From Blautia coccoides (GTDB lineage Bacteria > Bacillota > Clostridia > Lachnospirales > Lachnospiraceae), in NCBI RefSeq assembly GCF_034355335.1, contig NZ_CP136422.1, positions 3,010,501-3,074,500 of the forward strand: a stretch of DNA of 64,000 nt. The letters run 5' to 3'. The notes under the pieces were generated by a model. It was not told the origin of the DNA, ran no database searches, and saw only the letters and a program-made list of their open reading frames with translations. Numbering within the stretch: the first letter of the stretch is position 1; each line of letters begins with the position of its first letter. Shown one piece after another: positions 52,580-62,322 of the stretch. Position numbers and translations under genes: made by a program.

Positions 52580-54274
52580 TTAAATATCCGTGAAAACTGA
52601 AAAGATTCTGTACACGTCCAAGGCACCGTATCCCCATTCCCGATTGGGATAGAGCTGTGCCTGGCTTCTTCTGGCCCCGCGGATAAAGAGGGATTTCAGT
52701 TCCGCGTTATTGAATATCTTAGGCGGATTTCTTTTCGCGCCCCATTCGATCACCAGTGCACAGGCTCCCGCAGTGAGGGCCGCAGATACAGAAGTACCTG
52801 TCATGGTTGTAAAGCGTCCCCCCGGAGCCGGGCCGAAGACATTTACACCGGGAGCGGCGATATCGGGCTTTATGAGACCAGTGCGCGTAAATCCTCTGCT
52901 GGAATTGACAAACAGGCTGTTGTTGTATCCGTTATAGGCAGCAGTGGAGAGTGAGACCTCTGCCGCTGAAGGAGCAGTGATGGTAGTGTTGGGATCCGGT
53001 CTTAAAAATGTGACATCAGGTTTCATAAAACCGGAGACAGGAAGCCAGATATGGAAATTCCCTGCATTGTTGGAGCTGGAATATATATTGATCTTCCATG
53101 AACCGGGTGTGGGATTGGAAAAACGAAAGAAAATAAGCTGATCCCCGGATATGGTCTGGATCAGTTCCGAAGCGACAAAGATTTCTGTTTCTTCCAATAC
53201 AAACTGTATGGTGTCGGAGTAATTAATGCGGGTGGGCAGCCGCTGTATGACTTCACCAAGAGGAGACTCAAATCCTACAGAGTAAATTTCAGGAGGCGCC
53301 CCCCACAATTCCGCAGTAAATCCTCTTGTGTTTTCCGGTACCAGGATTTCCACTACAGTGCTGGTATTGGGCGCAGGGGCATCCGCAAAGAAATGATGAG
53401 CCTTGCCCGCCTCATTTCCCACGGCCGTAACGGAATACACGCCCCAGTAATTGGCAGATACGGTGAGGAATACTGACAGAGCGGATTGTCCTGAATGTGC
53501 CCCCTGGTTTGACCCTAAACCAATACAGATAACAAGGGGAGCCTGCAGTTCATTGGAGAGGAGCAGGAGATAGCGGATACCCATCATAATATCCGATTCC
53601 TGGTAAACAGGATCATCACTGGTGTGATAGAAAAGCTCTTTCAGATAATTTTTCGCCTCTTTCAGCTTTACAACTGCCAGCATACTGGACGGGGCTGCCC
53701 CGATAAAGTCATTGTCCGGCAGGCTGCTTCCCGCGGCAGCACCTGCCAGAAAGGTACCGTGGCCAATGGTGTCCCGTGACGGAATAAGATCCAATGGATT
53801 TTCTGCTGCCAGTGCATTTTCCAGGTCTTCATGGGTATATCCGGTTCCATACTGCATGTCAAAAGGCGGCGGGCCGCTCTGGATGGTCTGATCCCACAGG
53901 CCGTAGATCCGGCTGCCTCCGTCGGAACGTCTGAATGCAGGGTGGGTGTAATCAATTCCCGTGTCAATGAATCCGATGAGGATGCCGCGTCCTCTCAGAT
54001 TAAGGGCCGGCTGGTTCTGAACCGCAGTGATTCCCGAAACCTCCAAGCTGACTGTATCCAGGAGCGAGTAGAGATTCGGTATCGTATTATAGAAGAGTCC
54101 GTTAGCTAAATAATCCCTGATATCAGAAGAGGGGAGAAGTCCGTGTATCATTCCATAATAATTGTTGAAGAGCTGAGCCCCAAAATCCCGGTAGTCTTCC
54201 AGAAACTGGGGATATATGGGGAGGATGTAATCGGCATAATCCTCAGACAAGATCATTTCGTTTATTGTAGCCAT
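52580..54274 (-). CDS. S8 subtilase, Csp germination-protease-like
   Basis: A 564-residue subtilisin-like protease without a signal peptide. The N-terminal roughly 85 residues look like the prodomain of Csp proteases. The triad appears intact: Asp104 in GFIDTGIDYTHPAF, His172 in DTIGHGTFLAG, and Ser495 in MTGTSVSAAL. A roughly 130-residue insertion (about 290-440) forms the jelly-roll typical of CspB/CspC. Csp proteases activate the spore cortex hydrolase SleC in Clostridia. It faces another subtilase gene, with 117 bp between the two starts. The ribosome site is weak. Confidence 0.83.
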   Translation of the reverse strand: MATINEMILSEDYADYILPIYPQFLEDYRDFGAQLFNNYYGMIHGLLPSSDIRDYLANGLFYNTIPNLYSLLDTVSLEVSGITAVQNQPALNLRGRGILIGFIDTGIDYTHPAFRRSDGGSRIYGLWDQTIQSGPPPFDMQYGTGYTHEDLENALAAENPLDLIPSRDTIGHGTFLAGAAAGSSLPDNDFIGAAPSSMLAVVKLKEAKNYLKELFYHTSDDPVYQESDIMMGIRYLLLLSNELQAPLVICIGLGSNQGAHSGQSALSVFLTVSANYWGVYSVTAVGNEAGKAHHFFADAPAPNTSTVVEILVPENTRGFTAELWGAPPEIYSVGFESPLGEVIQRLPTRINYSDTIQFVLEETEIFVASELIQTISGDQLIFFRFSNPTPGSWKINIYSSSNNAGNFHIWLPVSGFMKPDVTFLRPDPNTTITAPSAAEVSLSTAAYNGYNNSLFVNSSRGFTRTGLIKPDIAAPGVNVFGPAPGGRFTTMTGTSVSAALTAGACALVIEWGAKRNPPKIFNNAELKSLFIRGARRSQAQLYPNREWGYGALDVYRIFSVFTDI

Positions 54275-54391
54275 AAAAAATTATCCATACTGTCTGTTTT
54301 AATAAGTCTATGAGGAAGTCAGGGAAAATATTGGCAGCAAAGATGTTTTCTGAATACCATAAAGAAGAACGATCACACGGAGCTTTGGGAA

Positions 54392-55243
54392 ATGATGCAG
54401 AAATGGCTTACCGGAAAAAATATCGGTGTCGCTGTCCTGGACACCGGGATTTATCCTCATATAGATTTTGACTGCCGAATCCGTGCTTTTCTGGATATGG
54501 TACACGGGAAAACTTTCCCCTATGATGACAATGGACACGGTACTCACGTGGCCGGCATACTGGCTGGCAGCGGGACTGCCCTGAACGGAAAATACAAAGG
54601 TGTGGCGCCGGGGTGTGATATCATCGCCATAAAGGTGCTTGATGAGTGCGGCAACGGCAACAAGGAACAGGTCATCGAAGCACTGGACTGGATCAAAGCC
54701 AACAGAATAAAATACAACATCAGGGTCATCAATATCTCCGTGGGCACTACCCAGAAGGAAGCACACCGGGATCTGATTTGCGCCGTGGAATCTGCCTGGG
54801 ACGACGGCTTTATTGTTGTGGCCGCAGCGGGAAATATGGGACCGGGCCAGGGCAGTATCACAGCGCCGGGAAGCAGCCGGAAGGTCATCACTGTGGGATC
54901 TGCCGACATGCTGGTGCGTCATCAGGGGATTTCGGGGAGAGGGCCTACCGGCGACTGTATCATCAAGCCTGATATTGTGGCACCGGGCAATGCAATCGTC
55001 TCCTGCGCCAACAGAAGCGGCACTATGCCCTATGCGGTAAAAAGCGGCACCTCCATGTCAACGCCTATGGTGTCAGGGGGCATTGCTCTGCTTCTGGAAA
55101 AAGATCCATCCCTGTCAAATCTGGAAATAAAAAAAAGACTGATGAAGACGGCAAAGGATTTAGGCTATCCCCACAACCTGCAGGGTTGGGGGCTTTTTCA
55201 ATTAGAGCATTTTTTGTACGATGAAAAGAATTGGAATTTATAG
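54392..55243 (+). CDS. S8 subtilase (short, intracellular type)
   Basis: A 283-residue subtilisin with Asp17 in VAVLDTGIYPHIDF, His49 in DNGHGTHVAGILAG, and Ser221 in KSGTSMSTPMVSG, so the triad is complete. There is no signal peptide or full prodomain, like intracellular serine proteases. GGAG lies about 9 nt before the ATG; about 17 in-frame codons upstream have no ATG/GTG/TTG start. It ends just at the promoter of the citrate operon. Substrate unknown. Confidence 0.85.
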   Translation: MMQKWLTGKNIGVAVLDTGIYPHIDFDCRIRAFLDMVHGKTFPYDDNGHGTHVAGILAGSGTALNGKYKGVAPGCDIIAIKVLDECGNGNKEQVIEALDWIKANRIKYNIRVINISVGTTQKEAHRDLICAVESAWDDGFIVVAAAGNMGPGQGSITAPGSSRKVITVGSADMLVRHQGISGRGPTGDCIIKPDIVAPGNAIVSCANRSGTMPYAVKSGTSMSTPMVSGGIALLLEKDPSLSNLEIKKRLMKTAKDLGYPHNLQGWGLFQLEHFLYDEKNWNL

Positions 55244-55272
55244 TTGACAAACAATGTATCATTGTATACAAT
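55244..55272 (+). promoter_or_regulatory. Citrate-operon promoter with GntR-type operator on the -10 box
   Basis: TTGACA, a 17-nt spacer and TACAAT form a near-consensus promoter. The perfect 12-bp palindrome ATTGTATACAAT (55261-55272) covers the -10 box. Its core TTGTATACAA is the core of the Bacillus GntR operator, and a GntR-family gene lies in the operon, so repression and autoregulation by that protein are likely. Confidence 0.75.
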
Positions 55273-55362
55273 AATACAAGAAATTCATTGAGATAAAGTG
55301 ATAGCATATTGAAAAAATGTGATGCCGGGATATCCCGGAAGTTAAGATGAGGAGTGACGAAA

Positions 55363-56751
55363 ATGATAAACAGAGCTGTCAGAATGAATTACCATACAAA
55401 TTTACTGGAACTGGAAGAGCATATGTATCCGCTGGTGGATGTGCAGACCCCCAATGTGTTTCACAATCTTTTTCCCTACACAGAGGTACCGAAGATCGCG
55501 TTTAACGACAGGATCGTGCCCCACCATATGCCGGATGACATCTGGATCACCGACACCACGTTCCGTGACGGGCAGCAGTCAAGGGCTCCTTACAGCACAG
55601 AACAGATTGTAACTATCTTCGATTACTTACACAAATTAGGCGGTCCAAACGGCAGGATCCGTCAGAGTGAATTTTTCCTCTACAGCAAAAAAGACAGAGA
55701 TGCCGTATATAAATGTCTGGAACGAGGATATAAATTCCCGGAAGTCACAAGCTGGATCCGCGCCAGCAAAAAGGATTTTGAGCTTGTAAAGGACATCGGA
55801 CTGAAAGAGACAGGTATCCTGGTAAGCTGTTCGGATTACCACATTTTCTATAAAATGAAAATGACAAGAAAACAGGCCATGGAGCACTATTTAAGCGTGA
55901 TCCGGGAATGCCTGGAGACAGGGATCAGCCCCAGATGTCATCTGGAGGATATTACCAGAGCGGATATCTACGGCTATGTGATCCCGTTCTGCCTGGAACT
56001 GAATAAATTGATGGAAGAGTATTCCATACCCATCAAGGTGCGCTGCTGCGATACTATGGGTTATGGGGTGAACTATCCCGGTGCCGTGATCCCGCGTTCC
56101 ATTCCGGGTATCATCTATGGAATCCTGACACATGCCGGAATTCCCTCAGAACTGATCGAGTTCCACGGCCACAACGATTTTTATAAGGCTGTGAGCAACT
56201 CCACCACCGCATGGCTCTATGGCGCAAGTGGTGTAAACTGCTCCCTGTTCGGTATTGGCGAGAGAACAGGTAATACACCTCTTGAAGCAATGGTGTTTGA
56301 GTATGCACAGATCAAAGGATCTCTGGACGGTATGGACACAAGGGTTATCACAGAGCTTGCAGAATACTACGAAAAAGAGATCGGATATAAGGTTCCGTCA
56401 ACTACGCCATTTGTGGGAAGCGCTTTCAATGTGACGAGAGCCGGTATCCATGCAGACGGCCTGCTGAAGAACGAAGAGATTTACAATATCTTTGACACAG
56501 ATAAGTTCCTGGGCCGTCCCCCTCAGGTGGCTGTCTCCAACACCTCTGGTCTGGCAGGCATTGCCCACTGGATCAACAATCACTACCGTCTGGCCGGTGA
56601 CAAACAGGTGCAGAAGAACAGTGAACTGGTACAGATGGTAAAGGCCTGGGTAGATGCCCAGTATGAGGAGGGACGCGTTACGGTCCTGACAGATGAGGAA
56701 CTGATATCTGTCATTGAGGAGAGCTGCACAAGGCTGAACATAACTTTATAA
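55363..56751 (+). CDS. Re-citrate synthase candidate (HMGL/isopropylmalate synthase-like)
   Basis: A 462-residue member of the DRE-TIM metallolyase family, with WITDTTFRDGQQSRAPYS near residue 65, HGHND near residue 270 (metal ligands), and NCSLFGIGERTGNTPLEAM. Proteins of this subgroup include the Re-citrate synthase of Clostridium kluyveri, which condenses acetyl-CoA and oxaloacetate. The presence of icd in the same operon supports citrate rather than leucine synthesis. The start at 55363 follows AGGAG by 9 nt; an in-frame GTG at 55354 lies inside that site. Confidence 0.8.
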   Translation: MINRAVRMNYHTNLLELEEHMYPLVDVQTPNVFHNLFPYTEVPKIAFNDRIVPHHMPDDIWITDTTFRDGQQSRAPYSTEQIVTIFDYLHKLGGPNGRIRQSEFFLYSKKDRDAVYKCLERGYKFPEVTSWIRASKKDFELVKDIGLKETGILVSCSDYHIFYKMKMTRKQAMEHYLSVIRECLETGISPRCHLEDITRADIYGYVIPFCLELNKLMEEYSIPIKVRCCDTMGYGVNYPGAVIPRSIPGIIYGILTHAGIPSELIEFHGHNDFYKAVSNSTTAWLYGASGVNCSLFGIGERTGNTPLEAMVFEYAQIKGSLDGMDTRVITELAEYYEKEIGYKVPSTTPFVGSAFNVTRAGIHADGLLKNEEIYNIFDTDKFLGRPPQVAVSNTSGLAGIAHWINNHYRLAGDKQVQKNSELVQMVKAWVDAQYEEGRVTVLTDEELISVIEESCTRLNITL

Positions 56752-56779
56752 GGCGATAACATGTGAGGAAGGAAGTAAA

Positions 56780-57478
56780 ATGGCAGTTAGAGAAAAGTCC
56801 CTGCGGGGCCAGGTGTTTGACAAGATCCGCTCAGATATTCTGAAAGGCCGTTACCAGCAGGGAGACGAACTGGTGGAATGTACCATAGGAAAAGAATTGG
56901 GAGTCAGCAGAACTCCGGTGCGGGAGGCCATACGGCAGCTCGAACTGGAGGGGCTGGTGCGCCTGGTTCCAAACAAAGGCGCCTTTGTCAACGGAATATC
57001 CGCAAGGGATGTAACGGATATTTATTTGATCCGTTCCCGGCTGGAAGGGCTCTGTGCCCGGATGGCCGTGGAAAATATAACACCGGAACAGCTGGAAGCC
57101 ATGGAGGAAGCCATCGTATTGTCAGACTACCACGCGAAAAAAGAACATTATGAGCAGGTCTGTGAGATGGACGGCAAATTCCACAAGCTTCTATACGAAG
57201 CCTCCGGCAGCCGGATGCTTTCCCACACACTGTCTGATTTCCATCAGTATGTACAGCGTGTGCGGCAGGTATCCATCATGAACCGTATGCGTCTGAACAA
57301 ATCAGGCAATGAGCATACGGAAATATTGGAAGCCATAAAAAACAAGGATGCAGATTTGGCGGAACAGGTGGCGGCGAGGCATATTTTTAATACGGTTGAG
57401 AATCTGAAACATTATGATCTGGAAGAAATTCTGCGGGAAGAATACGGAAAGGAGAATAACAACAATGGAAAGAATTAA
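56780..57478 (+). CDS. GntR/FadR-family transcriptional regulator
   Basis: A 232-residue regulator. The winged helix at 8-75 has [20 protein letters not shown] and [20 protein letters not shown]. The FCD ligand domain follows (about 90-220), where metal or carboxylate ligands bind in this family. It lies between the citrate synthase-like gene and icd and overlaps icd by 14 nt. The palindrome at 55261 is its probable operator; the effector could be an operon metabolite such as citrate. Confidence 0.9.
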   Translation: MAVREKSLRGQVFDKIRSDILKGRYQQGDELVECTIGKELGVSRTPVREAIRQLELEGLVRLVPNKGAFVNGISARDVTDIYLIRSRLEGLCARMAVENITPEQLEAMEEAIVLSDYHAKKEHYEQVCEMDGKFHKLLYEASGSRMLSHTLSDFHQYVQRVRQVSIMNRMRLNKSGNEHTEILEAIKNKDADLAEQVAARHIFNTVENLKHYDLEEILREEYGKENNNNGKN

Positions 57479-58676
57479 GATGACAACACCTTTAGTGGAG
57501 ATGGATGGAGACGAGATGACACGAATCCTCTGGAAAATGATCAAAGAGGATTTGCTGGAGCCCTATGTGGAACTCAATACAGAGTATTATGACTTGGGCC
57601 TGGAATACAGAAATGAGACAAATGACCAGGTTACCGTGGATGCGGCCAATGCCACAAAGAAGTATAAGGTAGCCGTTAAATGTGCAACTATCACGCCCAA
57701 TGCGGCGCGTATGGATGAGTACCACTTAAAAGAAATGTATAAAAGCCCCAATGGCACCATCCGTTCCATGCTGGACGGTACCGTCTTCCGTGCTCCTATT
57801 GTAGTAAAGGGGATTGAACCCTGTGTAAAAAACTGGAAGAAACCCATCACTCTGGCAAGACATGCCTATGGAGATGTCTATAAAAATACGGAGATGGTCA
57901 TTCCGGGACCGGGAAAAGTGGAGCTGGTTTATACCTCCGCTGACGGCACGGAAACAAGGGAACTGGTGCACAATTTCAAAGGTGCCGGTGTGGCACAGGG
58001 GATGCACAACTTAAATGATTCGATTGAAAGTTTTGCGAGAAGCTGTTTTGAGTATGCGCTCTCCACAAAACAGGATGTATGGTTTTCCACCAAGGATACC
58101 ATCTCCAAAAAGTATGACCATACCTTTAAGGATATTTTCCAGGATATTTACGATAAGGAATACAAAGAAGCTTTTGAGAAGGCCGGCATTACATATTTCT
58201 ATACACTGATCGACGATGCCGTGGCACGTGTGATGAAAGCAGAGGGCGGTTTTATCTGGGCCTGCAAGAACTATGACGGGGATGTTATGAGTGATATGGT
58301 ATCCTCTGCCTTCGGTTCTCTGGCCATGATGACTTCTGTTCTGGTATCTCCCCACGGATATTTTGAATATGAAGCAGCACACGGAACCGTGCAGCGCCAC
58401 TATTACAAGCATCTGAAAGGTGAGGAAACTTCCACGAACTCCGTGGCAACTATTTTTGCCTGGTCCGGCGCGCTCAGAAAGAGGGGCGAACTGGACAACA
58501 ACAGCAGTCTGTGCCGGTTTGCAGACCTTCTGGAAAAGGCTACGCTTACCGCGATCGAAAACGGCCAAATGACAAAAGATCTGGCGCTCATCACATCGCA
58601 TCAGGATCCCACTGTGCTCAACAGCCGCGAATTTATCCTGGCTGTCAGAAAAAACCTGGAATCCTTGTACGAATAG
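57465..58676 (+). CDS. icd: NADP-dependent isocitrate dehydrogenase
   Basis: A 403-residue enzyme of the homodimeric, eukaryote-like IDH subfamily: [36 protein letters not shown], and the [20 protein letters not shown] coenzyme region. It converts isocitrate to 2-oxoglutarate, so the operon supplies glutamate carbon. ATG 57465 has AAGGAG 10 nt upstream; the in-frame extension to 57414 overlaps the regulator gene. No aconitase gene is in the window. Confidence 0.94.
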   Translation: MERIKMTTPLVEMDGDEMTRILWKMIKEDLLEPYVELNTEYYDLGLEYRNETNDQVTVDAANATKKYKVAVKCATITPNAARMDEYHLKEMYKSPNGTIRSMLDGTVFRAPIVVKGIEPCVKNWKKPITLARHAYGDVYKNTEMVIPGPGKVELVYTSADGTETRELVHNFKGAGVAQGMHNLNDSIESFARSCFEYALSTKQDVWFSTKDTISKKYDHTFKDIFQDIYDKEYKEAFEKAGITYFYTLIDDAVARVMKAEGGFIWACKNYDGDVMSDMVSSAFGSLAMMTSVLVSPHGYFEYEAAHGTVQRHYYKHLKGEETSTNSVATIFAWSGALRKRGELDNNSSLCRFADLLEKATLTAIENGQMTKDLALITSHQDPTVLNSREFILAVRKNLESLYE

Positions 58677-58835
58677 GGGCATGTCTGATCCGGCAGTTCC
58701 ATACCGCAAGAGCTTTCTTCCGCTTGGTGTTTTTCATGCGCAGGCGCATAAAAATACCCGGCGGGATTCGCCGTGAATGGCAGCGGTTTGCCCTATACTC
58801 TATAAGAACATGGATGAGAGAGGAAACGGAACTTT

Positions 58836-59771
58836 ATGATAAACCTATTTAAAAACCGTTATGGACTCCTTCGCTCCGGCTGGATTGTTTTGATCAGTAT
58901 ATTTTTGTATTATTTTCTCATATATGTGACGGGTGACTTGTGCGTGTATTTATTAAGCACGATCTTAATGATGACCGGCAACCTTAATGACACCACAGGA
59001 TACGTGAGTCCACTTGCTGAAACGCTGTATCATGCACTGCCTCTTGCACTGCAGATATTAATGGAGATCGTAACCATTCTCCTGTCATTAGGTATTTGGA
59101 AAATTTTGAAGTACCAGTTGAAAGATTTAGGTCTTAGAGATTTTAAGACCGGATTTAAAAAGGATGGCGTTATTGGTCTGCTGCTTGGATTCGGAATGTG
59201 TACCTTGATATTTATGATCCTGCTTCTGACAGACAGCGTCCGTATTGATTCTGTCAATCTGACGCTGTCTCCTTCCTGGATCGGCTTGATCCCCACCGTA
59301 CTGCTGGTTGGTTTTGCGGAAGAGCTGTTTTGCCGGGGACTGCTTATGTCCGTACTGCGCAGGTCCCAAAACAAATACCTTATCATGCTGCTGCCTTCCG
59401 TGATCTTTGGTGCGATTCATATTATCAGCCCAAATGTAACGGCTATGTCCTTGATCAACATTATTCTGATTGGCTTTGTGTTATCTTACATGTATTACAG
59501 ATCCGGCAGTCTGTGGATGTGCATAGGTTTCCACATTACATGGAACCTGTTTCAATCCATTATTTATGGGATGCCGGTCAGCGGTTTGAATTTCAACAGC
59601 CTTATGACCACCCATTATCCAACTGCAAATCTGTTGAACGGAGGCGCTTTCGGTATCGAAGGCGGGATTCTTACAACGGCTGCAAATGTGCTGCTGTTGG
59701 TGTTTCTCTTCTTTTATTACAGAACTTCCACTTTCCGGTTTTTGGAAGACCCGCATATAGGAACTCCGTAG
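58836..59771 (+). CDS. CPBP family intramembrane glutamic protease
   Basis: A 311-residue membrane protein with about eight hydrophobic helices. The CPBP/Abi motifs are present: FAEELFCRGLLMSVL (EExxxR), FGAIHI (histidine motif), and IGFHITWNLFQS. Such proteases act on membrane-embedded substrates, some in bacteriocin immunity. A GAGAGGAAAC stretch precedes the ATG. It stands alone, followed by a terminator. Confidence 0.87.
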   Translation: MINLFKNRYGLLRSGWIVLISIFLYYFLIYVTGDLCVYLLSTILMMTGNLNDTTGYVSPLAETLYHALPLALQILMEIVTILLSLGIWKILKYQLKDLGLRDFKTGFKKDGVIGLLLGFGMCTLIFMILLLTDSVRIDSVNLTLSPSWIGLIPTVLLVGFAEELFCRGLLMSVLRRSQNKYLIMLLPSVIFGAIHIISPNVTAMSLINIILIGFVLSYMYYRSGSLWMCIGFHITWNLFQSIIYGMPVSGLNFNSLMTTHYPTANLLNGGAFGIEGGILTTAANVLLLVFLFFYYRTSTFRFLEDPHIGTP

Positions 59772-59779
59772 GAAAAAGC

Positions 59780-59813
59780 AGCCTGACAGGTTTTAAGCCT
59801 GCCAGGCTTTTTT
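59780..59813 (+). terminator. Intrinsic terminator of the CPBP gene
   Basis: AGCCTGACAGG / CCTGCCAGGCT (one mismatch) with a 7-nt loop and six T residues. Confidence 0.9.
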
Positions 59814-59867
59814 ATTACCCGAAACGTATCTCTAAAAAGTATCCTCTAAAAGTTTTCAGACAGGGGG

Positions 59868-59916
59868 TTGAAAATCTGAGTCAATTTCTTATAATGGGTA
59901 TTAACCGAATCGGTAA
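59868..59916 (+). promoter_or_regulatory. Promoter and putative operator of the TetR-ABC operon
   Basis: TTGAAA, 16 nt, then a perfect TATAAT (59890-59895). Directly downstream, TTAACCGAATCGGTAA (59901-59916) is a near palindrome placed over the expected transcription start, as for an autorepressing TetR protein. Confidence 0.6.
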
Positions 59917-59937
59917 AGTACAAAAAGGGGGCTCAAT

Positions 59938-60588
59938 ATGGAGGACAAACTTAGCAGTCTTTCGGAGGAAAAAAAGAATGCGATCGTCAATGCGGCACTG
60001 GAGGTTTTCGGCACCTGTGAATATAAACGTGCATCAACAGATTTGATCGCCGCCAAAGCCGGAATCTCAAAGGGACTGCTGTTTTATTATTTTAAGAACA
60101 AAAAAGAGCTGTATATGTATCTGTTTGAGTACGTCTTTGAAAAGGTGGGTTCACGTCTTTTGGATTCGCATTTTTTTGAAATCACGGATTTCTTCGAGTT
60201 GTTGGCTTACACAACCGAAAAGAAAGCCCGCATTCTCTCTGATTTTCCCTATCTTATGGAATACAGCGTCCGGGCATTTTTTACATCCGGGGAGGATGTA
60301 TCGGAGGAAATGAATTCCTTTATGAAAAACCAGATTGCAAATATGTTTGAGGACTATTTCAAAAATGTAGATATGACAAAGTTCCGGGAGGATGCAGAAC
60401 CCAGGGAAATCCTGCATATGCTTCTCTGGCTTACAGACGGATATATGCATCAGAGAATGTTCTGTACCGATACGGTGGATGCGGATTTATTGATGCAGCA
60501 ATTCAGAAAATGGTCAGAAATGCTGAAGCGGATCGCATACAAAGAGGAGTATCTGACAGAAATGGTTGGAAGGAGGCAAGAAATATGA
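59938..60588 (+). CDS. TetR/AcrR family regulator of ABC exporter operon
   Basis: A 216-residue regulator whose N-terminal helix-turn-helix is clear: IVNAALEVFGTCEYKRASTD, then AKAGISKGLLFYYFKNKKEL. The ligand domain is divergent. AAAGGGGG stands before the ATG. The stop overlaps the ATPase start (ATGA), so the regulator and transporter are translated together, and it presumably represses its own operon. Confidence 0.88.
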   Translation: MEDKLSSLSEEKKNAIVNAALEVFGTCEYKRASTDLIAAKAGISKGLLFYYFKNKKELYMYLFEYVFEKVGSRLLDSHFFEITDFFELLAYTTEKKARILSDFPYLMEYSVRAFFTSGEDVSEEMNSFMKNQIANMFEDYFKNVDMTKFREDAEPREILHMLLWLTDGYMHQRMFCTDTVDADLLMQQFRKWSEMLKRIAYKEEYLTEMVGRRQEI

Positions 60589-61484
60589 ACGTAATAGAGA
60601 TCAGCCATATAACAAAAGACTATGGACAGAACCGCGGTGTTTTTGACGTGAGTTTTTCGGTGAAACAAGGAGAGGTGCTTGGATTTTTAGGTCCAAACGG
60701 AGCAGGAAAGACCACAACGATCCGTCAGATCATGGGCTTTATCAAGCCTGACAGCGGCAGCCTGTCTATCCTGGATATGGATTGTTTTAAGGAGTCGGAT
60801 AAGATCCAGACATCCCTTGGATATCTTCCCGGAGAGATTGCATTTATTGACTCCATGACAGGAATGGAATTTATCCGTTTTGTGGCAAAGATGAAGAAAA
60901 TGAGAGATTTGGGCCGGGCTCAGGAACTAATGAAAATGTTTGAACTGAATCCCTCCGGCAAGCTGAAGAAAATGTCAAAAGGCATGAAGCAGAAGATAGG
61001 GATTGTCTGTGCATTCATGAATCCGCTGGCGAGCATCCTGATCCTGGATGAGCCCACCAGCGGACTGGACCCTTTGATGCAGAACCGGTTTGTAGAACTG
61101 ATCCTTTCGGAGAAGAAAAAAGGAAAAACCATACTTATGTCTTCCCATATGTTTGAGGAGATTGAACGAACCTGTGACCGTGCCGCGATCATCCGTGACG
61201 GTCGCCTGGTTGCAGTGGAGGAGATAGAAAGATTAAAAGAGGGTAGGCAGAAAGTGATAGAGATCACTTTCCGGGAGCCGGCTATGGCGGAAGCGTTCGC
61301 TGGCGCATTTCCTGAGGCCTCTTATCAGGCAGGGGAAAAAGCAGTGACTGCCAAAGTGGGAAAAAATATTGATCTTTTCCTGAAAAAGGCCAGCGCGTAT
61401 ACGATCACAGATTTAGATGTGCGCACACAGAGTCTGGAAGAGTTTTTCATGCATTTTTACGGAGAGGAGGCAGCACGATCATGA
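60585..61484 (+). CDS. ABC exporter ATPase
   Basis: A 299-residue ATPase: Walker A GPNGAGKTTTIRQI, signature MSKGMKQKIGIVCAF, Walker B LILDEPTSGLDPLM, switch histidine in MSSHMFEEIE. The extra C-terminal roughly 80 residues follow the DrrA/CcmA-like drug exporter type. The start at 60585 follows AGGAGG and overlaps the regulator stop; upstream in-frame codons lie inside the regulator. It overlaps the permease by 4 nt. Confidence 0.92.
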   Translation: MNVIEISHITKDYGQNRGVFDVSFSVKQGEVLGFLGPNGAGKTTTIRQIMGFIKPDSGSLSILDMDCFKESDKIQTSLGYLPGEIAFIDSMTGMEFIRFVAKMKKMRDLGRAQELMKMFELNPSGKLKKMSKGMKQKIGIVCAFMNPLASILILDEPTSGLDPLMQNRFVELILSEKKKGKTILMSSHMFEEIERTCDRAAIIRDGRLVAVEEIERLKEGRQKVIEITFREPAMAEAFAGAFPEASYQAGEKAVTAKVGKNIDLFLKKASAYTITDLDVRTQSLEEFFMHFYGEEAARS

Positions 61485-62278
61485 ATGCTACGTTATTTAA
61501 AAAAGAGATCAAATCAAACTGGCTGCTGCTCGTCATCTTTCTTGCAGTCCTCAGTGTCTATGGCAGTATGATCACTATGATGTTCAATCCTGAAATGGGA
61601 GACAGCCTGAAAATGATGGCTGACAGCATGCCGGATCTGTTCGCGGCATTTGGCATGGCTGATGTGGGCCAGACATTGCTGGAATTTGTATCGGGATACC
61701 TGTACGGAATGCTGTATGTGGCTTTCCCGGCGGTATTCATCATAATTCTCTCAAACAGACTGGCAGCAAGATACGTGGACAACGGCTCCATGGCTTACCT
61801 GTTGGCGGTACCTGCCAAACGCTGGAAGATCATGATGACACAGTGCGTTTTCATGCTGGTGTCCCTGCTTGTCATTGTCATTTATGTGACCTGCCTGGTA
61901 TTGGTTGTCAGTGAAGTGCTTTTTCCAGGTGAAATGGAGACAGCGGCATTTATTCGGATCAATGTGGGCCTGCTGGGGATCCTTGTGTTTTTCGGAGGCG
62001 CATGTTTCTGCGCGTCCTGCTTCAGCAATGAGTCAAAAATCTCCTCCGCAGTTAGTACGGCAGTGGTGGTATATTCCATTCTCATACAGATGATATCACA
62101 GGTGGGGGATAAGTTCGAGAAAATAAAATATGCCACGCCTATGACCCTGTTTGACATTGAAGGACTCAGCGCAGGAGACGGGAAAGCGTGGATAATGTGC
62201 GGAATACTGTATATAGCGGGTATTCTCTTCATGGGGATCGGGATCGTACGGTTCAGCAAACGGGACCTGCCCTTATAA
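61481..62278 (+). CDS. ABC-2 type permease
   Basis: A 265-residue membrane subunit with six hydrophobic helices (about 15-32, 75-95, 120-145, 163-185, 195-212 and 240-258), beginning MNATLFKKEIKSNWLLLVIF. It works with the overlapping ATPase, probably in export of a hydrophobic compound. The substrate is unknown. Confidence 0.88.
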   Translation: MNATLFKKEIKSNWLLLVIFLAVLSVYGSMITMMFNPEMGDSLKMMADSMPDLFAAFGMADVGQTLLEFVSGYLYGMLYVAFPAVFIIILSNRLAARYVDNGSMAYLLAVPAKRWKIMMTQCVFMLVSLLVIVIYVTCLVLVVSEVLFPGEMETAAFIRINVGLLGILVFFGGACFCASCFSNESKISSAVSTAVVVYSILIQMISQVGDKFEKIKYATPMTLFDIEGLSAGDGKAWIMCGILYIAGILFMGIGIVRFSKRDLPL

Positions 62279-62280
62279 CA

Positions 62281-62322
62281 AAAATGGGAGGAACTGGCAC
62301 TATGCCAGCTCTTCCCATTTTT
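62281..62322. terminator. Bidirectional hairpin between ABC permease and ABC-F gene
   Basis: AAAATGGGAGGAACTGGCA pairs with TGCCAGCTCTTCCCATTTT with two mismatches, and is flanked by A and T tracts on both strands. One arm lies within the last codons of the ABC-F gene. Confidence 0.8.

Noticed and set aside
52248..52593. Alanine/proline-rich plus-strand frames
   Set aside because: They are complements of the Cys/Gly-rich minus-strand gene, which has a proper ribosome site; their composition is explained by that gene.
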